44,033 nucleotides of DNA from a virus: IMG/VR virus record IMGVR_UViG_3300048876_000028, positions 1 to 44,033 of that record; one strand, given 5' to 3'. Of this stretch, positions 24,085 through 33,001 are shown piece after piece. The position numbers were made by a program, and so were the translations under genes. Each line of letters starts with the position of its first letter. The stretch's first letter is position 1. The notes below the pieces were generated by a model, which worked only from the letters and a program-made list of their open reading frames with translations, was not told the DNA's origin and did not search any database.

Positions 24085-27000
24085 ATGAGACGAATTATCC
24101 CGATTTTACTTCTGCTCTGCGCGTCGTCAGTCTTTGGCCAGAGCTGCACGACGGCTACTTGCAATGCCGCGAGTGCGTCCGAGGTCGACATCCTTGCGGC
24201 GCTGCCTTCGACTGGAAACACGAATGCCACGGTGACGGTCAACATCCCTACCAGCACCGCATCATGGACCGGAGGGATTACGTATACCATTCCCTCGGCG
24301 GTGACCACCCTCATCATTCAAGGCGCAACGACGGTCACATGCACAGGCACGTCGGGAACTTCCAGCTATGCCTGCTCCGCAACCGACAACTCGGTCATCG
24401 CGGATAGCTGGAATAACGGCACGGGGCAGGCGTTAATCACTATCAACACAGGAGCGGCCAGCAGCTATTTGCGCATCACAGGCCTCACGTTCAAGGGCGG
24501 CTCTTCGACTCAATCGAAGTACGGCTTGGTGACCATTCAAGGAAACTCTCAGCATGTCCGGCAGGATCACTCTCACTACAACAATGAAACCTATCCAAGC
24601 GGCGTAAGTACCGCGTGGGTGCAGTGGAATGGGCGCAATCAGGGCGTTCTCGATCACAACTTGGTGGACATGAGCACTTGCAACGGCTCTTCGGGGACGA
24701 GTTGCTCGGGCTATACCTCGAACGGCTTTCGCGCGAACAACCCCGTCGGCGATTTCATTGGAAACGGGGATGGAACCTTTATGACCGCGACACCGTGGGG
24801 AACCGCGGCGGCGATGTTTATTGAGGACAATGTATTCAACGGGGGGGCTCCGAACGATTGCGCGGCCGCTGGATTTTTCGTGATGCGCCACAACACCCTG
24901 AATGACAACTATGTTGCAGTCCAGACGCACGGGACAAAAACTCCCGCAGGACCGGCACGCGGATGTCGAGGCTATGAAGCATATAACAACTACTTCACGG
25001 GCCCTGGCAGCCCCTATCAGGCTTCTAGTGTTGTCGGAGCCAAGGGAGGCACGGCGCTGATCTGGGGCAATACGATGGCGGCAAACACCGCCTATCGATT
25101 CTCTGACTTTGGCGGCGACCGCGAATCTGGAGACGAAGGCGAAACCAACACCCCGAATGGCTGGGGATATTGCGGGACGACGGTCAACGGGAACGGCGTA
25201 GGGTCGCCGTGGGACGGCAACAATAATACCGGCACTGGCAAGCCCTGCCTGGACGGGATCGGCAGAGGACAGCAGACGCAGGCGATGAACGGCGCGGCTT
25301 TTCCCCCGGCGTCCCCTTCGAGGCTGAACTCAGTGACCGGCACAATCGCATGGCCGCATCAATATCTTGAGCCGATGTACTACTGGAACAACACCATCAA
25401 CGGTGCGACCTATCTGATCTGGGGCGATCAGAGCGTCAACAATTTAGATTTCTATTACGATCAGTCAGCGCAAAGTGGATCGTTCACGGGTGCAGCAGGC
25501 ACCGGCTCAGGCTTACTCTCTGCGCGTCCTTCGACATGCACGGCGGGACCGGGAGGCACGTATAACTCAAGTCCAACAGGATCTTATGGCGTAGGCTATT
25601 GGGCCACCGATACAAACACATTCTATGTCTGCGACGGTTCCCCCGCGAATCACTGGGCGGCGATCTATCAGCCCTACACCTACCCACACCCCCTTGTGGC
25701 TGGCGGCCCACCGCAAGTCTCGCTACCGTCTTTCTCGCCCTCTAGTGGCGTTCCTCCTCAGACTGTGACCACTACAGACTCAACCGGCGGAGCGACCTTG
25801 TGTGGACGGAATGATGGCGGCACGCCAACTGCAACCACGGCTGGAACCTGCGACGGTTCTCCCACCTTCACCATCACCGGAACTCAGAGTGTCACTGTAA
25901 ATCCCACCACGCTGACGGCCATAGGAACTGAGGCTGGATACGTAAATAGCTCAGTGGCAAGTGCCACATATAGCGGCTCCAGCCCTGCAGCAACGCCCGT
26001 GTGGACGCCCGCGAGCGGCGCATACCCCTACGGGTACGCCATCACTCTTGCAACGTCCACTTATGGATGCACCCCGTATATTTGGTGGGGCGCTTCAAAT
26101 CCGCCGACAACCAGCAACTACAACACACAGGCCTTGAACAATTACTATGCGGGCACCTATTACGCCAAGGTCATCGGATGCCCAGGATACTCAGATTCGG
26201 GCGTAGCTACTGCGACCTACGCGATTTCATCAGGGGCCACGTTCTCGCCTACCTCTCTTTCAGCCCCTGGGTATGTGACGCTCGCAGGAACGGGCGCGAT
26301 CTATTACACGACAGACGGGACTACACCAACAACTTTGAGCGCTGTCTATCAATACCCGCTCTATGTTCAGAACTCCCAAACGATCAAAGCCCTTGCGAGC
26401 GGTGTTGTCGGTTCGCAAGCCTATACCATTCCCTTCCAGGCGACCAACTTTGGTTTGATGCGCGGTGCGAATAGTCAGACGATGCCTACCAGCTCCGGGA
26501 TGCCTGTTGACCCCCTATACGACCGCATGCAGCCGGCGACCGGCGTTGAAGTGCGGCAGATTTCCCCAACTCGAGGAACATATAACTGGACAAACTATGA
26601 TGCGTGGGTTTCCTCCATCACATCTCACGGCGGCAAGGTCTACTTCACCCGGCAGGCAAACCCAAATTGGATGACGGGGTTAAACGACAGCACAACCGAC
26701 GGCCCTCCGACCGATCTCAATACTTCCGCAGCATGTCTGGGAGTACTGACTGGAACCACGACCACTGACTGCACAATGAAGGAATGGGAGACGGCGCACA
26801 TGATGCACGTCACCGGGTTGAGTTCTCAGCCTTCCTCTCCGGTCAGTTGCCCAAACCTGAGCTTCGATGAATCAGGCAATGAGGTCAACACTTACAGCGG
26901 AAGCTATAGCATCGTTGGATGGTCGAGCACTCCAAGCACCTTCGTGCAGATGATGAACGACAGAGCGACAATCATTCACGAGTGGTGCTTGGATACCAAG

Positions 27001-28134
27001 GTTTTGATCGGCTCCGTCTCTTCCATCTGGGGCGCAAACGGAACAGGCAACCCTCAATACGACGTCTACACAGCCGAAGAATTCACGCTGATCGGGCCCG
27101 CGAACGCTGGTCTATATCAAGGCGTGGCCTTCCACAACTACGGCTGCAGAACGACTACAGTTCCCACTCTTCCACCTACCGCAAGCACTGGAACGAATAG
27201 TTGTTACGTCTCGCAAGCGAATCAGGTCACGCAGTTTGAGGCGGTCGCGTTGCAGCAATCGAGCACGGTAAGCTGGTCGGGCCATCTGCCTGTTTATATC
27301 TCGGAAGGCGGGTTTGGCGAAGTCAATCAGCTGAACGGAGACAATACTTCCGGTGTCGCATATATGAGCGAGTTGCCCGCATTGGTCGCGTCTGCGCCGG
27401 GCGCTGGAGCCTCGAATTACTATCCGCCTGTCACGGATATGCTCTACCTAGGATGGGACACGAACCCGACCCCAACAACTAACCAGTGGGGATGCCTCTG
27501 GAAGTGCGGCCCGACAGGAACCGCCTCGCCCTGGTATCAGGCGCTAGTTCAAGTGACGGCATGGGAGGCCGCGGCGACGTCGGCTGGCGCATGCGTCACG
27601 TCTTCAATCACAGGCGGAACGATGTGGCGCTGCCCCCTGAATGGAGGCACCTCAGAGATTGACTGGTGCGCGGTCCCGGATACATCGACGTGCACGACGA
27701 CAACAGCTTTCAACACGCAGCAGGCAGCGTCTTCACTTGTCGGGGGAATATGGACAACCGGAGCTGTCTCGTCCACAGGGGGCGTGCTGACGCTGGGCCC
27801 GATTTCAGAGTTGGTCTACAACTCTGGCGGGAGCATCGCCGCCACGCCAACGTTCGCACCAGCGGCGGGAACCTATCCCTCGACGCGGGCAGTGACCATC
27901 AGCGATACCACTCCGAGTTCAACGATCACTTACTGCACAGATACGACAAACACTTGCACCCCATCCACCACATACACAACGACGATCAGCGTTTCGAGCA
28001 CGGAGTATGTTCGCGCCTCCGCCACGGCCATTGGCTACGCGCCGAGTTCGATCGCGAGCGCGCTCTATACCATCGTTGCGCCGCCGCCCACGGCTTTGCA
28101 AAGCACCATTCTGTACACTTCCGGCGTTAACTAG
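24085..28134 (+). CDS. Giant exported protein: beta-helix, chitobiase-like repeats, glycosidase-like barrel
   Basis: 1349 aa from ATG 24085 (GAGG upstream). Residues 1-19 are a clear signal peptide (RRIIPILLLLCASSVFG). Residues ~40-340 repeat short strands with N/D-rich turns, as in right-handed beta-helix pectate-lyase-like folds. Beta repeats near 542-630, 636-710, 718-785 and 1252-1345 resemble chitobiase/hexosaminidase C-terminal domains (YYTTDGTTPTT, TITYCTDTTNT). Residues ~790-1240 look like a clan-A glycosidase TIM barrel: E933 in DESGNEVN as acid/base and E1074 in YISEGGFGEVN as nucleophile. It probably degrades a polysaccharide. Place and size suggest a tail depolymerase, but a signal peptide makes a secreted enzyme equally likely. 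Confidence 0.75.
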   Translation: MRRIIPILLLLCASSVFGQSCTTATCNAASASEVDILAALPSTGNTNATVTVNIPTSTASWTGGITYTIPSAVTTLIIQGATTVTCTGTSGTSSYACSATDNSVIADSWNNGTGQALITINTGAASSYLRITGLTFKGGSSTQSKYGLVTIQGNSQHVRQDHSHYNNETYPSGVSTAWVQWNGRNQGVLDHNLVDMSTCNGSSGTSCSGYTSNGFRANNPVGDFIGNGDGTFMTATPWGTAAAMFIEDNVFNGGAPNDCAAAGFFVMRHNTLNDNYVAVQTHGTKTPAGPARGCRGYEAYNNYFTGPGSPYQASSVVGAKGGTALIWGNTMAANTAYRFSDFGGDRESGDEGETNTPNGWGYCGTTVNGNGVGSPWDGNNNTGTGKPCLDGIGRGQQTQAMNGAAFPPASPSRLNSVTGTIAWPHQYLEPMYYWNNTINGATYLIWGDQSVNNLDFYYDQSAQSGSFTGAAGTGSGLLSARPSTCTAGPGGTYNSSPTGSYGVGYWATDTNTFYVCDGSPANHWAAIYQPYTYPHPLVAGGPPQVSLPSFSPSSGVPPQTVTTTDSTGGATLCGRNDGGTPTATTAGTCDGSPTFTITGTQSVTVNPTTLTAIGTEAGYVNSSVASATYSGSSPAATPVWTPASGAYPYGYAITLATSTYGCTPYIWWGASNPPTTSNYNTQALNNYYAGTYYAKVIGCPGYSDSGVATATYAISSGATFSPTSLSAPGYVTLAGTGAIYYTTDGTTPTTLSAVYQYPLYVQNSQTIKALASGVVGSQAYTIPFQATNFGLMRGANSQTMPTSSGMPVDPLYDRMQPATGVEVRQISPTRGTYNWTNYDAWVSSITSHGGKVYFTRQANPNWMTGLNDSTTDGPPTDLNTSAACLGVLTGTTTTDCTMKEWETAHMMHVTGLSSQPSSPVSCPNLSFDESGNEVNTYSGSYSIVGWSSTPSTFVQMMNDRATIIHEWCLDTKVLIGSVSSIWGANGTGNPQYDVYTAEEFTLIGPANAGLYQGVAFHNYGCRTTTVPTLPPTASTGTNSCYVSQANQVTQFEAVALQQSSTVSWSGHLPVYISEGGFGEVNQLNGDNTSGVAYMSELPALVASAPGAGASNYYPPVTDMLYLGWDTNPTPTTNQWGCLWKCGPTGTASPWYQALVQVTAWEAAATSAGACVTSSITGGTMWRCPLNGGTSEIDWCAVPDTSTCTTTTAFNTQQAASSLVGGIWTTGAVSSTGGVLTLGPISELVYNSGGSIAATPTFAPAAGTYPSTRAVTISDTTPSSTITYCTDTTNTCTPSTTYTTTISVSSTEYVRASATAIGYAPSSIASALYTIVAPPPTALQSTILYTSGVN

Positions 28135-28144
28135 GAGATTTTCC

Positions 28145-30517
28145 ATGCGTAAGATTCTTGTTGCGGCCTTGGTGTTTCTGTCGGCACTTGCATCGGCTCA
28201 GACCTTGATCAATCCGACCAATCAGATCAAGTGGCCGCTCACCACGATCACCGGTTCCGACTCGCCGATTCAATCCTGTGCGGCCGGGAACTACGGCCAG
28301 CCCTTCCAGCGCACCGATGTGAGCCCGAATAAATACGGGACATGTGGTGCAGATGGTTGGCAGTATCGCGGAACCACGACAGGGAGCGCTGTCAACTGGT
28401 CGATCATCACCGCGAACACGACAGCAACGTGCGGGCAGTTTCTGCGTGACGACGCAACGGGCGCGATCACCATCACCTTGCCTGCGATCGCGACCGGCTG
28501 CTCGGTTGGCATCATGCGCGGGGTTTCTGCCGGCACGCTGACCATTGCGCCTCCCGGTGGCGTCAGTTACGACGGCGTGACGACGCAGCTACCCCAGGGG
28601 GAGACGACTTTGGTCGGCACGGATGGCACGGGCTATCACTCCAGCTCGCCAATCGTCGCCGGATCGGGATGCACGATCACGCCATCGCTTACTGGCAACA
28701 GCTTAACCTGCAGCGGGACCGGCGGGGTGACACAGATCGTCGCAGGAACAGGAATTACTGTCTCGCCGGGAGGCGGGACCGGCGTAGTGACGGTCAATGG
28801 CGCTGCCTTCGGCTACCCGTCGGGGACAGTCGCTCCGTTCTTTGGCAACTCGCTATTTCTGGTAAACGGATATACGACGGTTTTCCCAACAACCTATAGT
28901 TGTACTTCAGGAACCTGCACCATCACTGCAAACAATAACTACGCAGCGGGGCAGTTGATCCAATTCCAAGGCACCGGAACTCCGTCATGCTTTAACAGTT
29001 TCTTAGGCAATGTTACTTCGGCAACAACGTTTCAGTTTGTCATCTCTGGCACATCCTGCGGGACGGCATCGGGTTCGGTAACGGCATTTGCGAACGAAGC
29101 TGGGAGTGCAAGCTCCTGCACTGCGAACCTCTGCACGATCACATCGGGAAATACCTTCACGCCAGGTCAGAGTGTGACATTCAATTCAGGTACCTCACCA
29201 TCGTGCTTAGAAGGGCGCTCCTTTAAAGTTCTCTCCTCGGGTTTGAGTAGTTCGCAGTTCGAAGTCGACACGACGAATTGGGGCAACTGCGGAAGCTCGT
29301 CAGGCTCGGGAATGCTCTATTGGGCAGGTGCGACGAACTGGCCCGACCTTGCTTGCGGTGAGCAATGGTTCTCGAACGTCACCTGTCAGAACTACGGCCT
29401 TTCAGATGCAAACGCGACATACAAGGGAACACTCTCTAGCCTGGTCACAAATTATACTGCGGCCATCCACCCGATCATGGCTGCGATTGTGACGGCTGCG
29501 GGTAGCAATCCTGTTCCGGTTTACCTTTATACAAATGACTCGCTGGGCATAGCAACGGACGAGGCGAATTTTCTGACGCTTGCGCAGGACCTCCATGCCG
29601 AGGGCGCGAATGTGCAAGTGAGCGTGCACACAATTCCTCCTGCTGTTTTTAGCGATCCGAACGGCATAAGCGCAACGCATCAGGCGAATGACTGGCAAGC
29701 AGAATCAAGCTGGATGTGGACGCAGCTAGGTTCGAAGAACGCTCTCGCAACCGGCAAATACTTCGACAGGGTAATCGCCTTGAATGGCGTTATCAATCCC
29801 GGTATGAGCAATCCCGACGGCATTCACTTAAACAACGCTGGAACTCAAGCGGCGGCGGATGTGGACAACACAGAAGCGGGCTTGCGCGGTGCGGGACTGA
29901 AACAGAACTCCGGCTGGCTGAACGCCACAGCGAATTACTGGACCGGCTTCCAGTATCAGGTTGACCCGCTCGACATCACCAAGGTTGCGATGTGGAGATG
30001 GGACCACAATACCGGAGAGTTCAAGCTGACATTCGGCGACCCGCTGGTGACGAGCAATTCTACCGACATCATCAAGGCGTCCACGTCTACGCTGAAGTTT
30101 GAAGTTGCACCGAACTTCGATACCATCACTGGATCGACGCAGTGCTTGCATGTAAGTTCTGCTGGTCTGGTAAGCGGGACGGGGGCAGACTGTAGCGGAA
30201 CCGCGACAAACTGCTCTAGTTCGGTATCCCCAGCAGTCTGCGGCTCGGCGGCGGCGGGGTCTATTCTGATTCCCACCGGGACAACAAGCTCAACGCTTAC
30301 AGTGAACACGAGCGCAGTCACAGCGAATAGCCAGATATTCTTCTATCCAGACGATAGCCTTGGGACGCGCCTGAGCGTGACATGCAACTCAACGCTGGCG
30401 ACTTTGGCGGGCGGTAGTTTCATTAGCGCGCGGACTCCGGGGACTAGTTTTACCATCACGTTCAATGGAACGATTGTTGCGAATGGCGTGTGCGGATCAT
30501 ATTTGGTTGTGAATTGA
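28145..30517 (+). CDS. Exported SGNH-hydrolase-like protein with inserted beta repeats
   Basis: 790 aa from ATG 28145 (GGAGA upstream). Residues 1-19 form a signal peptide (RKILVAALVFLSALASA). Residues ~40-75 carry the module C-x4-N-x-GQ..Y-x-T-C..GW also found in the protein at 7006. The catalytic core looks like SGNH esterases: FFGNSLF with S236 (GNS in place of the usual GDS) and D558-x-x-H561 in PDGIHLNNAG. Between them lie two cysteine-paired beta repeats of about 60 residues (ITANNNYAAGQLIQFQG; ITSGNTFTPGQSVTFNSG). SGNH enzymes in phages deacetylate surface glycans. The serine assignment is inferred. Confidence 0.72.
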   Translation: MRKILVAALVFLSALASAQTLINPTNQIKWPLTTITGSDSPIQSCAAGNYGQPFQRTDVSPNKYGTCGADGWQYRGTTTGSAVNWSIITANTTATCGQFLRDDATGAITITLPAIATGCSVGIMRGVSAGTLTIAPPGGVSYDGVTTQLPQGETTLVGTDGTGYHSSSPIVAGSGCTITPSLTGNSLTCSGTGGVTQIVAGTGITVSPGGGTGVVTVNGAAFGYPSGTVAPFFGNSLFLVNGYTTVFPTTYSCTSGTCTITANNNYAAGQLIQFQGTGTPSCFNSFLGNVTSATTFQFVISGTSCGTASGSVTAFANEAGSASSCTANLCTITSGNTFTPGQSVTFNSGTSPSCLEGRSFKVLSSGLSSSQFEVDTTNWGNCGSSSGSGMLYWAGATNWPDLACGEQWFSNVTCQNYGLSDANATYKGTLSSLVTNYTAAIHPIMAAIVTAAGSNPVPVYLYTNDSLGIATDEANFLTLAQDLHAEGANVQVSVHTIPPAVFSDPNGISATHQANDWQAESSWMWTQLGSKNALATGKYFDRVIALNGVINPGMSNPDGIHLNNAGTQAAADVDNTEAGLRGAGLKQNSGWLNATANYWTGFQYQVDPLDITKVAMWRWDHNTGEFKLTFGDPLVTSNSTDIIKASTSTLKFEVAPNFDTITGSTQCLHVSSAGLVSGTGADCSGTATNCSSSVSPAVCGSAAAGSILIPTGTTSSTLTVNTSAVTANSQIFFYPDDSLGTRLSVTCNSTLATLAGGSFISARTPGTSFTITFNGTIVANGVCGSYLVVN

Positions 30518-30645
30518 TGAAATGGATCATCCTAATTCTTGGAGTAGTGTGGCGAGCGCATCTGCGCCTGTTCTGCTGATGGATACGGTAGCGATCCAAC
30601 AAAACAACGCTCAAACTCCTCAGTAAATCCACAACAGGAGAAACC

Positions 30646-31170
30646 ATGGCAGACACTGCTACAGCGGTGCAGTTTGTGCTGCGCCAAGAAGACTCGCGCT
30701 TATCCGGCGAAGTAACCACATTGCCCGGAGATCGCGGCGGCCGGACTCGTTTCGGACTCGCAGAGCGCTTTCATCCTGACCTGACCAAGAGCGGCTACTT
30801 CGATGACACGGAGTATGACAAAGCATTGACGATTGCCGAGCAAGTCTATGCGGAGCAGTACGCTGGGCCGCTCATGCTCGACGGTGTTCAATCGCAGGAC
30901 GTTGCCAACCGTCTATTGAGTTTCGCCATCAACGAAGGCCCTCCAGAGGCCATCACGCTTGCGCAGAGGGCATGCAAGTCTCTCGGTTGCTCAATTGCCG
31001 ACGACGGCAAGATGGGACCGGCCTCGCTGGCTGCGCTCAACTCGCTCGATCCCCTGGCATGGCTTGCCGCAAACCGTGCTCAACAGGAAGCCTTCTACCG
31101 GCATTTGGTGACGACGCAACCGAAATTACTTCCTGAGCTGCAAGGACTTTTGAACCGGGCCGACGCCTAG
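30646..31170 (+). CDS. GH108-like endolysin (N-acetylmuramidase)
   Basis: 174 aa, AGGAG before the ATG. N-terminal catalytic part: likely catalytic Glu15 in the position of the family's E-GG motif (RQEDSRLSGEVT), then GDRGGRTRFGL (residues 29-38), matching the D-x-GG-x-T-x-G pattern of GH108. C-terminal part (ANRLLSFAINEGPPEAITLAQRACKSLG, DDGKMGPASLAALN) fits the associated PG_binding_3 domain. It would cut cell-wall glycan at lysis. No signal peptide, so it depends on a holin, and a candidate follows 13 bases downstream. Confidence 0.85.
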   Translation: MADTATAVQFVLRQEDSRLSGEVTTLPGDRGGRTRFGLAERFHPDLTKSGYFDDTEYDKALTIAEQVYAEQYAGPLMLDGVQSQDVANRLLSFAINEGPPEAITLAQRACKSLGCSIADDGKMGPASLAALNSLDPLAWLAANRAQQEAFYRHLVTTQPKLLPELQGLLNRADA

Positions 31171-31183
31171 AAAGGGAACTTCA

Positions 31184-31414
31184 TTGACATTCGCGAAACC
31201 CAGCAACGGCATTGATATCCCGCTTTTCTTCGTCTTGAGCGCTACCTACATCGTGACGTTGCTGGTTTTCAAGCAGAACATCAGCGATATCGCGGCGCAA
31301 GGTGCTATCTCAATTGCAACCACCTTTGCTGGGGCCGCGGCCGGTGCCTACATGAAGAACGCTCAGCCAGCTCCCACTTTTTCACCCAATCCACCCTCAA
31401 CCCCAAACCCTTAA
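31184..31414 (+). CDS. Holin candidate, small membrane protein
   Basis: 76 aa, TTG start with AAAGGG upstream, 13 bases after the endolysin. Hydrophobic segments at about 11-29 (IPLFFVLSATYIVTLLVF) and 36-55 (AAQGAISIATTFAGAAAGAYM), then a proline-rich tail. Two segments and position beside the endolysin fit a class II holin, which would let the muramidase out. The assignment is by topology and context. Confidence 0.65.
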   Translation: MTFAKPSNGIDIPLFFVLSATYIVTLLVFKQNISDIAAQGAISIATTFAGAAAGAYMKNAQPAPTFSPNPPSTPNP

Positions 31415-31443
31415 CAGCCGGGAGGACCGGCGAGGAGATTCAC

Positions 31444-31854
31444 ATGGCAACGAATGCAACCAGTTTTCTCAGCACTCTCACGACTCGCTTGAAAAGCTTC
31501 TTCACTAAGTTCCTGCCGATCGCGCAGCAGGTCACAGCGGACGCCGTAAAGGCCGCACCGATCGTAGATATCGCGCTGGCCGCCGCTGGGCATCCAGAAG
31601 CCGCAGCTCTCTACAACACGGTCTCTGCATCGGTTCTTGGCGCCGAGACAGCCGCAGCTGCAGCAGCCTCCCAGACAGGAACTGGCGTACAGAAGTCAGT
31701 TGCCGTGCTTGCAAACCCAACCGTGCAGGCGGCGTTCACGACATTCGAGAACGCAGTCGGCGTGCAGGCGCATTCAACAGCGCAGCAACTTCAGTACATC
31801 AATGCGGTCGTTTCCACGCTGAACACCCTCAACGGCTCGCCCGCAGTAGCCTAA
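31444..31854 (+). CDS. Alanine-rich helical protein of the lysis block
   Basis: 136 aa, GAGGAG before the ATG. N-terminal 30 residues carry basic and hydrophobic residues (TRLKSFFTKFLPIAQQV), then alanine-rich helices (AAGHPEAAALYNTVSASVLGAETAAAAAAS). No signal peptide, one weak hydrophobic patch near 40-50. It stands between the holin and spanin candidates. It may be an accessory lysis protein; no family is recognised. Confidence 0.6.
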   Translation: MATNATSFLSTLTTRLKSFFTKFLPIAQQVTADAVKAAPIVDIALAAAGHPEAAALYNTVSASVLGAETAAAAAASQTGTGVQKSVAVLANPTVQAAFTTFENAVGVQAHSTAQQLQYINAVVSTLNTLNGSPAVA

Positions 31855-31915
31855 CCCTCCCTTTTCCTGAAGGGGCGTGGAGAAGCAGTCTGCGCCCCAC
31901 TTTTTTGAGGCAATC

Positions 31916-32602
31916 ATGATTCGAGCCACATCCGCCGCGCTGCTTCTTTTCCTGCTCACGCTGACTGGAATGACCCTCTGGCTAGGTGCCGAGGCGCACA
32001 AGCTGCTGGTCCATCTCGACGGGGCAACCACGCGCGCCGAAGGCATCGAGACCAAAGCAAACGCCACGCTGATGAACCTCGACAAGGGGACGGCGGTCTG
32101 GGCTGCATCGGCCAAGGATCAAGCCAAGGCCATCACCGACCTGGCCACCGATGCGCATGGCACGCTCAGCCAGGTTAATGCAGTTATATTCTCGTTAGAC
32201 GATTCGGCCCATTCATTGAATAACGATCTAACAGCGCTGCATAAAACCACCGACGCCGCGACTTCTTTGACCGTGGCGCTCACACAGGATGCTCAGACAG
32301 CCAACGTGACCATCGCCGCTGCCCAGCCCGTCCTACAAGGCTTTACGCGCGATTCTGAAGACCTCGACGCGCTGCTCAAAGACAACGCCATTCACCAGAC
32401 GCTCGACAATGTGAGCAGGCTCTCAGGCAATACAGCGGACACGATGGAGAACGTCACCGGCATCACAGCGGACATTCACAAGGAAACGACTGAGCTGGTG
32501 AGGCCGCGCACGCGCAAGGAAAAGATTGTCGGCTATCTGCCCACAGCACTGAAGCTGGGCATGATTGCTGGCTGCATCGCTACGGGTACGACATGCCCCT
32601 AG
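31916..32602 (+). CDS. Spanin candidate: N-terminal anchor with long periplasmic coiled coil
   Basis: 228 aa from ATG 31916 (GAGG upstream); an upstream GTG at 31877 has no ribosome site. Residues ~4-24 are one transmembrane segment (TSAALLLFLLTLTGMTLWLG), followed by ~170 residues of helical, heptad-like sequence rich in Asp, Thr, Ala and Leu (LDKGTAVWAASAKDQAKAITDLATDAHGTLSQVN) and a hydrophobic C-terminus (LGMIAGCIATGTTCP). This topology, next to the endolysin and holin, fits an inner-membrane spanin that disrupts the outer membrane at lysis. No separate lipoprotein partner was found. The call is topological. Confidence 0.6.
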   Translation: MIRATSAALLLFLLTLTGMTLWLGAEAHKLLVHLDGATTRAEGIETKANATLMNLDKGTAVWAASAKDQAKAITDLATDAHGTLSQVNAVIFSLDDSAHSLNNDLTALHKTTDAATSLTVALTQDAQTANVTIAAAQPVLQGFTRDSEDLDALLKDNAIHQTLDNVSRLSGNTADTMENVTGITADIHKETTELVRPRTRKEKIVGYLPTALKLGMIAGCIATGTTCP

Positions 32603-32853
32603 ACGCCTACAGCGACACTGCAGAGGCGATGATGAGAATGAAGGGAATGAAATTGAAACTCTTCATTTTTATGATGCGCAGGTTATCCCCATCAGACCGT
32701 CTCATTTTGACGCACCACCGGTTCATTTCTATTCATCCGTTGCGCCTTTGGTTGCCATGCTTTGCGATGTACCTTAACAAAAAGTTTGCAAGTGAACGGT
32801 AACGAATACGGAGACGAAAGGAGACCGCGGAGAATTCGCCAGAGCAGGATGCG
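32603..32853 (+). other. Degenerate spacer after the lysis block
   Basis: About 250 bases with several short open frames but none convincing. One frame (32593-32802) contains a run of methionines and basic residues and no ribosome site. The stretch is richer in A+T than its neighbours and probably represents decayed sequence left by recombination. Confidence 0.4.
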
Positions 32854-32890
32854 CCTCAAGGGCTTAGCCCTTGGGGCGCTTTTCCTTTTG
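32854..32890 (+). terminator. Terminator after the lysis block
   Basis: CCTCAAGGGC (32854-32863) pairs with GCCCTTGGGG (32867-32876) over ten bases with one G-U pair, around a three-base loop, followed by CGCTTTTCCTTTTG. It would end late rightward transcription ahead of the recombination scar. Confidence 0.65.
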
Positions 32891-33001
32891 TGCACGCAAC
32901 GCTTCACGGATAAGGCGCTGAATGACGACGCTGCGAGTCTCGCCGAGCGATTTTGCGTGATTATCGAGTTCATTCAGGAGCCCGCTGTCGAGCAGCGCAT
33001 G
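32864..33001 (-). pseudogene. Truncated ribbon-helix-helix (CopG/MetJ-type) gene
   Basis: Leftward frame encoding about 45 residues: LLDSGLLNELDNHAKSLG, then ETRSVVIQRLIREALRAQKEK, a textbook ribbon-helix-helix helix pair with the R-S-x-x-I-x-x-L-I-R-x-A-L core. There is no start codon. An in-frame stop (33008-33010) precedes it, so the N-terminal strand that would bind DNA is missing. The break coincides with the start of the recombinase remnant on the other strand. It is the leftover of a DNA-binding repressor or antitoxin-type gene. Confidence 0.6.

Noticed and set aside
30517-30579. 20-aa hydrophobic peptide directly after the SGNH-like gene
   Set aside because: Too short and without a ribosome site; start overlaps the stop only by chance-level coupling.
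32593-32802. Possible 69-aa protein after the spanin candidate
   Set aside because: It overlaps the spanin end, has no ribosome site and looks like random basic/methionine sequence; treated as spacer.
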